64,000 bases of DNA from NCBI GenBank assembly GCA_037128705.1, contig JBAXVX010000001.1:186001-250000 (forward strand), written 5' to 3'. Shown here one piece after another: positions 26,737 through 36,648 of this stretch (positions are counted from its first letter, which is position 1; each line of letters opens with the position of its first letter). This stretch comes from CAIVAT01 sp037128705. Its GTDB lineage: Bacteria > Bacteroidota > Bacteroidia > Bacteroidales > FEN-979. A program made the position numbers and the translations under genes. A model generated the notes under the pieces. It was given only the letters and a program-made list of their open reading frames with translations, ran no database searches and was not told the DNA's origin.

Positions 26737-27584
26737 ATCTGCATCAGGGCATTTTGAATGGTGGGGTATTTAAACCGGAAACCCGCATTCAGCAATTTAT
26801 CCGGCAGAACCCTCTGGCCGTCGAGCAAAACCTGAGCGCCTTCACCATAAATCATTTTCAAAGCAAAGGCCGGAACGGTAAACCACACCGGTTGACCCAG
26901 CACTTTTCCCAGTTTATCAGAAAATTCATAATTGCTGGAAACGAAGGGAGAAACTGCATTCATAATTCCGCTGACGGCCTGATTCTCCATGGAAAAAAAC
27001 AGAGCTTCTGTCAGGTCATCCACGTGGATGAACGATACCGGCTGGTCCCCGTTTCCTAATTTCCCTCCCAGCCCGATGCTAAAGGGTTTATACATTTTGG
27101 CCAGCGCTCCCCCCGAAGAACCCAGTACCACCCCGAGCCGGAAAATGATTATACGGGTTGAAGTTTCTGCTTTCAGAGCTTCCTGTTCCCATAACTTGCA
27201 AACATGTGCTAGGAACGAATCTGAATAGCCTGTGCTGGCTTCGTTATGGGTATGAACGCTATCATAAATCCCGATGGCGGATGCAGAGAGAAAAACGGCA
27301 GGCTTTTGCCGGGCCAGATTGATCGCAGAAACAATTTTTCGTGTCGTGTTCACCCGGCTGTCGATGAGCTCCTGCTTGTAAGCCGGCGTCCATTTCATTG
27401 AGACAGAGGCCCCGGCAAGATTTATTACCGCGTCGGTTCCCTCAATTATTTCTTTCAGAAACACATCGTCGGGCATTGAAAGGGAATCACGGTTTATTAT
27501 CCTGACATTCCATCCCTTTTCCCGGATTTTCTTTATAAGGGCCTGGCCGATAAAACCGGAAGCCCCGCTGAGTGCAAGGATCAT
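26727..27584 (-). CDS. TIGR01777-type NAD-dependent epimerase (YfcH-like)
   Basis: 285 residues. The dinucleotide-binding loop ALSGASGFIGQALIKKIREKG sits at the N-terminus, followed by TDAVINLAGAS. The C-terminal part carries a DUF1731-like region (LDGQRVLPDKLLNAGFRFKYP). This matches the atypical extended SDR group often called YfcH or SulA-like. The substrate is unknown. It is transcribed alone and convergent with the S46 peptidase gene, with a 10-base overlap. Confidence 0.9.
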   Translation of the reverse strand: MILALSGASGFIGQALIKKIREKGWNVRIINRDSLSMPDDVFLKEIIEGTDAVINLAGASVSMKWTPAYKQELIDSRVNTTRKIVSAINLARQKPAVFLSASAIGIYDSVHTHNEASTGYSDSFLAHVCKLWEQEALKAETSTRIIIFRLGVVLGSSGGALAKMYKPFSIGLGGKLGNGDQPVSFIHVDDLTEALFFSMENQAVSGIMNAVSPFVSSNYEFSDKLGKVLGQPVWFTVPAFALKMIYGEGAQVLLDGQRVLPDKLLNAGFRFKYPTIQNALMQIYG

Positions 27585-27616
27585 ACTATTTTTTTTCGTA
27601 AAGTTATGGATTTCTT

Positions 27617-27624
27617 TAAATTTG
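27617..27624 (+). promoter_or_regulatory. Candidate -7 box of the mut operon
   Basis: TAAATTTG matches TAnnTTTG, 75 bases before the mutA ATG. No clear TTG is found at the -33 position. It would be the promoter of the seven-gene run that ends at 37313. Confidence 0.35.
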
Positions 27625-27698
27625 CTTTACTTTTATAGTCCGAAAAATTGTCATATCTTGAACCTTACTCATTAACCGCTATAATTAGAATACCAGTC

Positions 27699-29582
27699 AT
27701 GGATTACGACGAACAGACAAAATTATTTTCCGAATTTCCTCCCATATCCACAAAGTATTGGGAGGAAAAGATCCTGGCCGACCTCAAGGGTGCAGACTAT
27801 GATAAAAAACTTATTTGGAAAAGCGATGAGGGATTCAATGTAAGACCCTATTATCGCGCCGAAGATCTCCATGGACTGGAATACCTCCATGCGCTTCCGG
27901 GTAATTCGCCCTATGTGCGTGGCCTGAAGAAGGAAAACAACAATTGGGGTATTCGCCAGGATTTCGCTACTGCTGACATTGCAGAGGCCAATACCCTTGC
28001 AAATCAAGCCATTTCGAAAGGGGTGGATGCAGTCGGATTAAAGGCCATCAACATTTCCACGCACAAGCAGATGAGTGAGTTGCTTGCCGGTATCCCATTG
28101 AATACAACCGGCATCAACTTCATCGCCTCCCCCTCCTTTCCGCTTACCATCGAACTGTTCATTTATGAAGTCGGCCACCGGGGCGAAGGCGCTGAAAACA
28201 TACATGGTTCCATTAACTTTGACCCGATCAGCTACCTGTTGCTCCATGGAGATTTTTATATGGACTGGGAGCACAATTTATCAGAAGCGGAATACCTGCT
28301 GAATACCATTCAGGCCAGGCTCCCGCACTTTAAGGCGATCACCGTCAATGGCCATTATTTCCAGAATGCAGGTTCTTCACTTGTTCAGGAACTGGCTTTC
28401 AGCCTGGCTTCCGCCAATGAATACCTTGCCGGATTGACTTCAAAAGGGTTTTCTGTGGATGCCATTGCTCCCTATATGCAGTTTTCGCTGGGCATAGGAT
28501 CGAACTATTTTATGGAAATCGCCAAACTGAGAGCTGCCCGCCTCCTGTGGACCAGGATGGTGGAACAATATCAGCCCAAAAATGAGGATTCACTGAAGTT
28601 GCACATTCATTCTACAACGGCCCTGTGGAATAAATCGATCTATGATCCCTATGTGAACATCCTGAGAACCACCACCGAAGGGATGTCGGCGGCCCTTGGA
28701 AATGCCGATACCATTGCCATCCTGCCATTCGACGTTGCATTTAAGGATCCCGATGAAATTTCACTAAGGATTGCCCGTAACCAGCAGTTCGTATTAAAGG
28801 AGGAATCTTACCTGGATAAAATAATCGACCCGGCCGGAGGCTCTTATTACATTGAAAATTTAACGCACTCCATTGCACAACATGCCTGGCAGCTTTTCAA
28901 GGAGGTGGAATCACGCGGGGGAATGATCGAGTGCATTAAAACGGGATTTATCCAGGATGAGGTTGAACGAAGCCGTCATCAAAAGGAGATGGATATTGAA
29001 CAACGCAAAACGGTCATCCTGGGAACCAACCAGTATCCGAATCCCCTGGAGACCATGGCAGGAAAGATCCAGGAACCTGAAGAGGTCCAGGTAAGCAATG
29101 CATCCACCTATAAGAAACTGACTCCTTTCCGTGGTTCTATGGCTTTTGAAAAGGTCAGGATTGCAACAGAGAATTTTGTTAAAAAGGGAAACAAACGTCC
29201 GGCGGTATTTCTTTTTACCATGGGGAACCTGGCTATGCTCAGGGCCCGTGCAGGTTTTGCCACGAACTTTTTTGGTTGTGCAGGATATGAGATTTTTGAT
29301 AACCAGGGTTTTTCAACGATCGATGAAGGTGTGGAGGCAGCCTTAAATTCAAGGGCTGAAATCGTTGTCATCTGTAGTTCAGATGAGGAATATGGTGCGA
29401 TTGTGCCAGAAATTTCAGATAAAATCAAATTGGCCAACAGAAAAATCCGGATCCTGGTTGCAGGTTATCCGAAAGAGCTGGTTGAGCCGCTTAAAAAGGC
29501 CGGGGTGGATGATTTTATTCACCTCAAAAGCAACTTGCTTGAAACCCTGCGGAATTCGCAGGTACAACTCGGAATTATTTAG
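27699..29582 (+). CDS. mutA: Methylmalonyl-CoA mutase small (beta) subunit
   Basis: 627 residues from the ATG at 27699. The TIM-barrel half is well conserved (YWEEKILADLKGADYDKKLIW start, PAGGSYYIENLTHSIA). The C-terminal cobalamin-type fold lacks the DxHxxG motif, as expected for the non-catalytic subunit. It pairs with MutB (33265) to interconvert succinyl-CoA and (R)-methylmalonyl-CoA in propionate formation or use. Unlike the usual adjacent order, three other genes lie between mutA and mutB here. Confidence 0.95.
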   Translation: MDYDEQTKLFSEFPPISTKYWEEKILADLKGADYDKKLIWKSDEGFNVRPYYRAEDLHGLEYLHALPGNSPYVRGLKKENNNWGIRQDFATADIAEANTLANQAISKGVDAVGLKAINISTHKQMSELLAGIPLNTTGINFIASPSFPLTIELFIYEVGHRGEGAENIHGSINFDPISYLLLHGDFYMDWEHNLSEAEYLLNTIQARLPHFKAITVNGHYFQNAGSSLVQELAFSLASANEYLAGLTSKGFSVDAIAPYMQFSLGIGSNYFMEIAKLRAARLLWTRMVEQYQPKNEDSLKLHIHSTTALWNKSIYDPYVNILRTTTEGMSAALGNADTIAILPFDVAFKDPDEISLRIARNQQFVLKEESYLDKIIDPAGGSYYIENLTHSIAQHAWQLFKEVESRGGMIECIKTGFIQDEVERSRHQKEMDIEQRKTVILGTNQYPNPLETMAGKIQEPEEVQVSNASTYKKLTPFRGSMAFEKVRIATENFVKKGNKRPAVFLFTMGNLAMLRARAGFATNFFGCAGYEIFDNQGFSTIDEGVEAALNSRAEIVVICSSDEEYGAIVPEISDKIKLANRKIRILVAGYPKELVEPLKKAGVDDFIHLKSNLLETLRNSQVQLGII

Positions 29583-29609
29583 TAGGCACGCTTTGATCTA
29601 TTGACCATC

Positions 29610-30029
29610 ATGAACGAACCAAATGGGAATACAAATTCTGTAAAGGCATCCAAGGGTCCTCTTAAAATCCTGGTTGCCGAAGACAATTCCATTAATCTCA
29701 GGTTGATCACTGCAGCATTGCTGCGTGCCGGCCATCAGGTTGATGCTGCAATGGATGGAGCCCAGGCTGTGGCCCTGTTCACCAAGAACTCCTATGACGC
29801 TGTCCTGATGGATATCATGATGCCGGTGATGGATGGCATTTCGGCCACGCTTGAAATCAGGAAAATTGAAGCCGGGCGCAATACCGGACAAAACGGCAGG
29901 GTAAAAATCATCGCAATAACCGCGAATGCATTTGAGGATGACCGCACCAAGTTTTTTGAAGCAGGGATGGACTACTATATGAACAAACCATTGGAGATTG
30001 ATGAGTTGCACAGAATCCTGAGTGTATAA
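29610..30029 (+). CDS. Stand-alone receiver-domain response regulator
   Basis: 139 residues from the ATG at 29610, only a CheY-like receiver domain. Acidic pair E24/D25, phosphoacceptor D68 (AVLMDIMMPVMDG), the ITAN threonine and the NKP lysine are present. There is no output domain, so it must act by protein contact or as a phospho-relay partner of the hybrid kinase encoded 10 bases downstream. It follows mutA by 27 bases. Confidence 0.93.
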   Translation: MNEPNGNTNSVKASKGPLKILVAEDNSINLRLITAALLRAGHQVDAAMDGAQAVALFTKNSYDAVLMDIMMPVMDGISATLEIRKIEAGRNTGQNGRVKIIAITANAFEDDRTKFFEAGMDYYMNKPLEIDELHRILSV

Positions 30030-30039
30030 CCAAAAGAAA

Positions 30040-32400
30040 ATGAGCAGAAAACAGTCTTCGCTTCGTCCTTTTTTAGCTCCCATGATCATTTACCTGGCCG
30101 GTGTGATTATTTATGCATTGGCCTGGAGTTATATTGACCGGAGGAACATCCTTCATAACATTGATGAAAAACTTCTTGAAGTTGCCCGGAATGTAAAGTA
30201 CATTTTACCTGACGATTTTCACGACCGGGCCATAGGTAAAGGATTAATCTCCAATGCAGAGGATAAACGGAATGTCGAACTGCTTACAAAGTTCACCAAG
30301 GTTTCCAAATTAACCTACCTGTACACCGCAGTTGTCCGTGACGGGAAGGTATATTTCACCTCTTCCAGTGTCAGTGACAATGATATTAAAAAGAATGAAC
30401 TGCCCTATTATTGGCAGGACTATCCGGAAGCAACATCCGAATTTAAGGCGACCATCCAGTCCGACAAGCCAACTTTTGAATTATCCACCGACCGGTGGGG
30501 CTCCTTCAGAAGTGCGATCCTGTGCGAAACATCACCGGGAGGACAGAAATACCTGGTGGGAGCCGATATGAATACCAGTTTTGTGAATCTTCAGATCCTC
30601 AAGGGGATTGGCTCTATTTTTTTCGGAGCCTTCTGCTTCCTGATCTTTATGATCCCATTTTTTATCGTGCTTCGGAATTTTTACAGAAACCACTCTTTCC
30701 ATCTTGAAAAGGAAATTCTGGACCGCAAACAGGCTGAAGCCAAACTGGAACAATATAAGATCCATCTTGAAGAAATTGTCCGCCGGCGTACGGAACAGCT
30801 CCATAAGGAAATTTCTGACCGGGAATTGGTAGAGGTCGAACTTGAGAAAGCAAAAGAAATAGCCATCCGTGAAAGCAGGGCCAAGTCCATCTTTCTGGCA
30901 AACATGAGCCATGAAATAAGAACCCCGATGAATGGCGTTATTGGGATGGCCAATATTCTCAAGGATACTGAATTGAATGACCAGCAGCGGGAGTACCTCG
31001 ATATCATCGAGATCTCGGGAAACAATTTGCTGTCGATCATCAATGATATTCTCGATTTTTCGAAAATCGAAGCCGGGCAGATCGATCTGGAAAATATTCC
31101 CTTCAACCTGATGAAGCAGGTCGAGGAGATTTTGAAGATCCAGCATGTTAAAGCGGAAGGGAAAGGGCTGAAACTATTTTTCATGATCTCTCCTGAATTG
31201 CCCGACCAGGTGAAGGGTGACCCGGTCAGGTTTAAACAAATTATTTCGAACCTCACCTCCAATGCAATAAAATTCACCCATGAGGGCAGTATAACCATTT
31301 CATTGGAAATGGTTACACAGGATGCCGGGACACTCATGGTTCGCTGTAATGTGAAAGATACCGGGATAGGGATATCCCCGAACGGCCGTGAAAAACTTTT
31401 CAAAGAGTTTTCACAAACAGATGCATACACCACCCGAAAGTATGGCGGAACGGGACTGGGTCTGAAAATCTCAAAGGATCTCTCGCACATTATGGGAGGC
31501 GATATCGGAGTTGAGAGTGAAGAGGGAAAAGGATCCAATTTCTGGTTTACCGTGTTATTCCAGAAAATAGATCAGGCAGATATTGATCTGTTGAAGCATG
31601 AAAATCTGAATCACAGGTCGAAGTCATTGTCAATCCTGATGGTTGAGGATAATTACATCAGCCAGAAAGTGGCAAAATCAGCCCTCCAGCGCGAAGGTTA
31701 TGTTGATATTGAGATTGCCGAGAACGGAAAGGTTGCCGTAAAAATGTTCAGTGAAAAGGAATATCACATTGTTTTGATGGATATCCGGATGCCCGTGATG
31801 GATGGGTTGGAAGCTACTGAGAAATTCCGGGAACTCGAACGAAATAATCCCAGCCGAACCCCCACTACCATTGTTGCTTTTACAGCGTATGCCATTGAGG
31901 GAGACCGTGAGCGTTTTATTTCAGCAGGCATGGACGACTATATTGCCAAACCATTCCAGCCGGAAGAGTTGATCCGGGTCATTGAGAAGTATGCAGTCAA
32001 GCACCGGTTCCGCACCCAGCGCCCCTTAAAAATTCTCCTGGCTGAAGATAATAAGATCAACCAGAAAGTGGCATCCAAAACACTGGAATCGTTCGGACAT
32101 CATGTCGATGTGGTTGAAAACGGCCTCGAGGCCATTGAAAAGGTAAAGGAGCATTCGTACGATCTGATCATGATGGATCTTGAAATGCCTGAAATGAACG
32201 GGATTGAAGCTACCCGCGTTATACGGAAAATGGAATCAGACAATGTACTTACCGGTGTTGACCGTAAGAAAATAAAAATTGTCGCTTTGACAGCCCATTC
32301 AACCATTGAGGACAAGGTACGTTGCCAGGAGGTTGGAATGGATGATTATATCAGCAAACCGTTCAGGCAAAGTGAAATTGCCAGGGCACTGCAAATCTAA
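30040..32400 (+). CDS. Hybrid histidine kinase with two receiver domains
   Basis: 786 residues from the ATG at 30040. Membrane helices at about 11-32 and 189-212 enclose a periplasmic sensor of about 150 residues. A coiled coil (215-280) leads to HisKA with H291 (ANMSHEIRTPMNG). HATPase follows, with the N box at 403-412 and glycine boxes DTGIGIS and GGTGLGL. Two receiver domains follow, with D581 and D713 as phosphoacceptors. No Hpt domain is present, so a phosphorelay would need an outside histidine protein. The ligand is unknown. It is encoded between mutA and mutB. Confidence 0.94.
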   Translation: MSRKQSSLRPFLAPMIIYLAGVIIYALAWSYIDRRNILHNIDEKLLEVARNVKYILPDDFHDRAIGKGLISNAEDKRNVELLTKFTKVSKLTYLYTAVVRDGKVYFTSSSVSDNDIKKNELPYYWQDYPEATSEFKATIQSDKPTFELSTDRWGSFRSAILCETSPGGQKYLVGADMNTSFVNLQILKGIGSIFFGAFCFLIFMIPFFIVLRNFYRNHSFHLEKEILDRKQAEAKLEQYKIHLEEIVRRRTEQLHKEISDRELVEVELEKAKEIAIRESRAKSIFLANMSHEIRTPMNGVIGMANILKDTELNDQQREYLDIIEISGNNLLSIINDILDFSKIEAGQIDLENIPFNLMKQVEEILKIQHVKAEGKGLKLFFMISPELPDQVKGDPVRFKQIISNLTSNAIKFTHEGSITISLEMVTQDAGTLMVRCNVKDTGIGISPNGREKLFKEFSQTDAYTTRKYGGTGLGLKISKDLSHIMGGDIGVESEEGKGSNFWFTVLFQKIDQADIDLLKHENLNHRSKSLSILMVEDNYISQKVAKSALQREGYVDIEIAENGKVAVKMFSEKEYHIVLMDIRMPVMDGLEATEKFRELERNNPSRTPTTIVAFTAYAIEGDRERFISAGMDDYIAKPFQPEELIRVIEKYAVKHRFRTQRPLKILLAEDNKINQKVASKTLESFGHHVDVVENGLEAIEKVKEHSYDLIMMDLEMPEMNGIEATRVIRKMESDNVLTGVDRKKIKIVALTAHSTIEDKVRCQEVGMDDYISKPFRQSEIARALQI

Positions 32401-32409
32401 ACTACAACG

Positions 32410-33237
32410 ATGAAGAAGACCTGTTTAGTGCTGATCTGTTCCCTTGTAATGGGGTTCGTGAGCCCACTTCTGGCCCAGGATGAAAAAGTACTTTCTGAAA
32501 TTGAAGACGAAAAGGGCACAGAGGGACCCTCCCTGGTACTCGGAGCCGATGTTTTTAGCCGGTACATCTGGAGAGGTTATGATTACGGCAATTCGCCAGC
32601 AATACAGCCCAATATTTGCTTTTCCTGGAAAGGATTGAACATTGGTTCGTGGGGATCCTATGCCTTTGCAAAACGCAGCATCGAAGTCAATGATACCACC
32701 ATTGTTGACGCAGGAAATTATGCTGAAGTGGATCTCTATATTTCCTATACCTATAAATGGTTTACCCTGATGTTTTTTGACTTTTTTATTCCGAATGGCC
32801 TGAATCCCAACGAAGGGAACAATTATTTTGACTACAGGAATGCCACCACCGGTCATACCTTGGAAGGTAGCCTGACATTTGACGGACCTGAAAAATTTCC
32901 CATTCAGGTCATGGTGGGCACCCTGTTTTACGGTGCAGATAAGGATAAAGATTCCAGCGGGGTATATGGCGCCGGGACAAAAAACAACTTCTCGACCTAT
33001 ATTGAACTTGCCTATAAAATCCATTTGAAGAAAATAAATATGGATCTCAGGCCCTTCATCGGGGGTACCCCGTTCGGGAGTGCCTGGTACGGGCCCTATG
33101 CCGGCATTACAAATCTCGGGCTGACAGCGAAGAAATCGATTGCGATCACACCCCAGTATGCTCTTCCGGTGCAGGTTTCACTGATCACCAATCCCCAGGC
33201 TCAGAACCTCTTTCTTGTTTTTGGAATTTCACTTTGA
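32410..33237 (+). CDS. Outer-membrane beta-barrel protein (Gcw_chp-like)
   Basis: 275 residues with a signal peptide (MKKTCLVLICSLVMGFVSPLLAQ). The mature chain opens LGADVFSRYIWRGYDYGNSPAIQPN and alternates hydrophobic and polar residues with many aromatics, ending in a beta-strand with a terminal hydrophobic residue (LVFGISL), as expected of an outer-membrane barrel. The SRYxWRG start and the EVDLYISY strand recall the TIGR02001/Gcw_chp family of unknown function. It sits between the kinase and mutB, so it could be a channel or sensor linked to them; that is inference. Confidence 0.72.
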   Translation: MKKTCLVLICSLVMGFVSPLLAQDEKVLSEIEDEKGTEGPSLVLGADVFSRYIWRGYDYGNSPAIQPNICFSWKGLNIGSWGSYAFAKRSIEVNDTTIVDAGNYAEVDLYISYTYKWFTLMFFDFFIPNGLNPNEGNNYFDYRNATTGHTLEGSLTFDGPEKFPIQVMVGTLFYGADKDKDSSGVYGAGTKNNFSTYIELAYKIHLKKINMDLRPFIGGTPFGSAWYGPYAGITNLGLTAKKSIAITPQYALPVQVSLITNPQAQNLFLVFGISL

Positions 33238-33264
33238 TACCTACATCATACTATCTAACGAACG

Positions 33265-35415
33265 ATGAGACCAGATTTTAAAAATGTTGAATTAATGCAA
33301 TCTCCAGGAGGAAAGGCATTTTCCGAATGGGAGAAGGAGGCAGGAATTCAGGAAAGTTGGAAAACCCCTGAGCAGATCCCTGTGAAGCCGGTTTATGGCG
33401 AAAGCGATTTGCTTGAGATGGAGCATCTCAACTATGCAGCCGGACTGCCGCCATTTCTCAGGGGGCCCTATTCCACCATGTATGTTATGTCGCCATGGAC
33501 GATCCGCCAGTATGCCGGATTTTCGACGGCTGAGGAATCGAATGCTTTTTATCGCCGGAACCTGAAGGCCGGACAAAAAGGGTTATCTGTTGCCTTTGAT
33601 CTTGCCACACACCGGGGTTATGACTCGGATCACGAACGTGTGGTGGGAGATGTGGGAAAAGCCGGCGTTGCCATCGATTCCATCCTTGATATGAAGATCC
33701 TTTTTGACCAGATCCCGCTGGATATCATGTCGGTTTCCATGACCATGAACGGGGCCGTGCTGCCAATTCTCGCATTCTATATTGTTGCTGCGGAGGAACA
33801 GGGCGTTCCCATGGCCAAGCTCATCGGAACGATCCAGAACGATATCCTGAAAGAATTCATGGTTCGGAATACCTACATTTACCCGCCGGCCCCCTCCATG
33901 AAGATCATTGCAGACATCTTCGAATTCACCTCGAAGAACATGCCCAAGTTCAATTCGATTTCCATCAGCGGATATCACATGCAGGAGGCTGGCGCAACTG
34001 CAGATATTGAGCTTGCATACACCCTGGCCGATGGGCTTGAGTATCTCCGTGCCGGAATCAATGCCGGGATGGACATCGATACCTTTGCTCCGCGTCTGTC
34101 ATTCTTCTGGGGTGCCGGGATGAATCATTTTATGGAAATTGCCAAGATGCGCGCTGCCCGTTTGCTTTGGGCAAAGATTGTAAAGCAGTTCAATCCGAAG
34201 AACCCGAAATCAATGGCCCTTCGTACGCATACCCAAACCTCGGGCTGGAGCCTCACCGAACAGGATCCATTCAACAATGTGACCCGCACCTGCGTGGAAG
34301 CCCTGGCAGCAGCCCTTGGTCATACGCAGTCGCTGCACACCAATGCACTGGATGAGGCCATCGCTTTGCCAACCGATTTTTCAGCACGCATCGCCCGGAA
34401 TACCCAGATTTATCTCCTGGAAGAGACACAAATCTGCCGTTCCGTTGATCCCTGGGCGGGGTCATATTATGTGGAGATGCTGACGCATGAAATAGCCCAC
34501 AAAGCCTGGGCGCTGATCGAAGAGGTGGAGGTACTGGGTGGAATGGCCAAGGCCATTGAAACAGGCATCCCTAAAATGCGCATTGAAGAGGCTTCGGCCC
34601 GAAAACAGGCAAGGATCGACACAGGAAAAGATAAGATTGTTGGTGTAAACCTGAACAGGCTGGAGAAGGAAGATCCGATCGAGATCCTTGATGTCGACAA
34701 TGCCGCAGTTCGTGAGTCGCAGGTGCTGAGATTGAAGCAACTGAGGGCAAACCGTGATAATGGAGCTGTTCTGGAAGCACTGGATGCCCTGACAAAATCA
34801 GCGGAAACAGGGGAGGGCAACCTCCTGGCACTGGCGATTGATGCAGCACGCAAAAGGGCCTCGCTTGGTGAAATTTCATTTGCACTTGAAAAAATTTACG
34901 GAAGGTACAAAGCTGTGATACGAAGCATCTCGGGAATTTATTCCTCGGAATCAAAAGATAATGCGCTCTTCTCCAGGGCACGTGAACTTGCCGACAAGTT
35001 TGCGGAAATGGAGGGCCGCCGGCCCCGCATCATGATCGCGAAAATGGGACAGGATGGCCATGACCGTGGCGCCAAAGTGGTTGCAACGGGCTATGCCGAT
35101 ATCGGGTTCGATGTTGATATTGGTCCTTTGTTCCAGACACCTGCAGAATCTGCAAAGCAGGCTGTTGAGAATGATGTGCATATTCTGGGCGTGTCGAGCC
35201 TTGCAGCCGGCCATAAAACGCTGGTACCCCAGGTGATCGAGGAACTGAAAAAGTTAGGACGTGACGACATCATGGTCATCGTTGGAGGAGTAATTCCTCC
35301 ACAGGATTATGAATTTCTTTACCATGCCGGCGCCGCGGCCATCTTCGGGCCCGGTACGGTGATCCCCGAAGCAGGAATCAAGTTACTTGAGATCCTGATC
35401 GAAAGCCGGAAATAG
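33265..35415 (+). CDS. mutB: Methylmalonyl-CoA mutase large (alpha) subunit
   Basis: 716 residues. The TIM barrel carries the substrate-binding regions (LPPFLRGPYSTMYVMSPWTIRQYAGF, TQTSGWSLTEQDP). The C-terminal cobalamin domain has the adenosylcobalamin motif DxHxxG in AKMGQDGHDRGAKV and the later GG loop IVGGVIPPQDY. It is the catalytic subunit of the mutase. The M16 peptidase gene starts 3 bases after its stop. Confidence 0.98.
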   Translation: MRPDFKNVELMQSPGGKAFSEWEKEAGIQESWKTPEQIPVKPVYGESDLLEMEHLNYAAGLPPFLRGPYSTMYVMSPWTIRQYAGFSTAEESNAFYRRNLKAGQKGLSVAFDLATHRGYDSDHERVVGDVGKAGVAIDSILDMKILFDQIPLDIMSVSMTMNGAVLPILAFYIVAAEEQGVPMAKLIGTIQNDILKEFMVRNTYIYPPAPSMKIIADIFEFTSKNMPKFNSISISGYHMQEAGATADIELAYTLADGLEYLRAGINAGMDIDTFAPRLSFFWGAGMNHFMEIAKMRAARLLWAKIVKQFNPKNPKSMALRTHTQTSGWSLTEQDPFNNVTRTCVEALAAALGHTQSLHTNALDEAIALPTDFSARIARNTQIYLLEETQICRSVDPWAGSYYVEMLTHEIAHKAWALIEEVEVLGGMAKAIETGIPKMRIEEASARKQARIDTGKDKIVGVNLNRLEKEDPIEILDVDNAAVRESQVLRLKQLRANRDNGAVLEALDALTKSAETGEGNLLALAIDAARKRASLGEISFALEKIYGRYKAVIRSISGIYSSESKDNALFSRARELADKFAEMEGRRPRIMIAKMGQDGHDRGAKVVATGYADIGFDVDIGPLFQTPAESAKQAVENDVHILGVSSLAAGHKTLVPQVIEELKKLGRDDIMVIVGGVIPPQDYEFLYHAGAAAIFGPGTVIPEAGIKLLEILIESRK

Positions 35416-35418
35416 TTC

Positions 35419-36648
35419 ATGGAACTTCAATCCGTTACCCTGCCCAACGGCATCCGGCTTGTTCATTCCCCAGTTTCAAACCCGGTGGCCCATTGTGGTT
35501 TGTTTATCCACGCTGGTTCCCGCGAAGAGAGGGAAACCGAACATGGCATTGCCCATTTCATTGAGCATACCATCTTTAAAGGCACCGAAAGACGAAATCT
35601 CTTTCAGGTGCTGAACCGGCTTGAAAATGTTGGCGCCGATCTGAACGCCTATACCGGGAAAGAGGAAACCTGCATTTATGCTTCCTTTCTCAGCGAATAT
35701 TACGACCGCACCCTTGAGTTGTTCCAGGATATATTTTTTCATCCGACCTTTCCCGGGAAGGAGCTGGAACGGGAAAAACAGGTGGTGATCGATGAGATCA
35801 GGTCGTACCAGGATACCCCGGCTGAGCAGATCTTTGATGATTTCGAAGACCTGGTTTTTGCGGGCCACCCGCTCGGAAAAAATATCATGGGCACGGCCGG
35901 GAGCTTAAAAAAACTGAAACAGCGGGATGTGCTGGATTTCATTCGGCGGAATTACAGGCTGGATGAGGTGGTCATTGCATCGGTTGGCAATATTCAATTC
36001 GATAAGCTTGTCAGATCAGTCAGCAAACACTTTCTCCAATATCCTGACCGCGGCATGAGTCAGCCCAGGATCGCCTTTCAGGATTATCATCCATTTGCAG
36101 AAACCCGGAAGAAAAGGACTTGCCAGGTCCACTGCCTGGTTGGTGCCCCTGCCTATCCCTATAGTCACGATCGGCGGATTCCCCTGGCCCTGCTCAACAA
36201 CATGCTGGGCGGTCCCGTCATGAATTCGAGGCTGGCACTGGCCTTGCGTGAACGCAACGGGCTGACATACCACAATGAATCCAATTATACCGCCTATTCC
36301 GATGCAGGAATCATACACATCTACTTCGGTACCGACCCGGTTCATTATGAAAAGGCGCTGACCATTGTACATAAGGAGTTGAAACGGATTCGTGAACAGC
36401 GGTTAAGTCCTGTGCAGCTGAGTGTCATTAAAAAGCAGCTTACCGGTCAGCTGGCCATTGCACAGGAATCAAATCTCTCGGCGATGATGGCTATCGGGAA
36501 GAGCTTCCTCCTGCAGAACCGGTTCGATCCGGTTGAGCTTATCATTGAACGGATACAATCGACCACTGCCGCCGAGCTGCTTGAAATTGCCAACGAAATT
36601 TTTGAAGAAAAGAAGTTGAGCATGCTGACTTTCATGTCGGCCAAATGA
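35419..36648 (+). CDS. M16 family zinc peptidase
   Basis: 409 residues. The inverted zinc motif HxxEH is H46-F-I-E49-H50, in a HGIAHFIEHTIFKGT context, with a later conserved VVIDEIRSYQDTP segment supplying the third ligand. The C-terminal half is the inactive M16 domain (LNNMLGGPVMNSRL). No signal peptide is seen, so it is probably a cytoplasmic processing peptidase. It is packed directly after mutB, and its stop overlaps the next start (ATGA). Confidence 0.94.
   Translation: MELQSVTLPNGIRLVHSPVSNPVAHCGLFIHAGSREERETEHGIAHFIEHTIFKGTERRNLFQVLNRLENVGADLNAYTGKEETCIYASFLSEYYDRTLELFQDIFFHPTFPGKELEREKQVVIDEIRSYQDTPAEQIFDDFEDLVFAGHPLGKNIMGTAGSLKKLKQRDVLDFIRRNYRLDEVVIASVGNIQFDKLVRSVSKHFLQYPDRGMSQPRIAFQDYHPFAETRKKRTCQVHCLVGAPAYPYSHDRRIPLALLNNMLGGPVMNSRLALALRERNGLTYHNESNYTAYSDAGIIHIYFGTDPVHYEKALTIVHKELKRIREQRLSPVQLSVIKKQLTGQLAIAQESNLSAMMAIGKSFLLQNRFDPVELIIERIQSTTAAELLEIANEIFEEKKLSMLTFMSAK

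Noticed and set aside
30681..31538. 285-codon minus-strand frame under the hybrid kinase
   Set aside because: It mirrors the HisKA/HATPase coding frame and is very rich in Ser/Ile/Phe, typical of antisense shadows.
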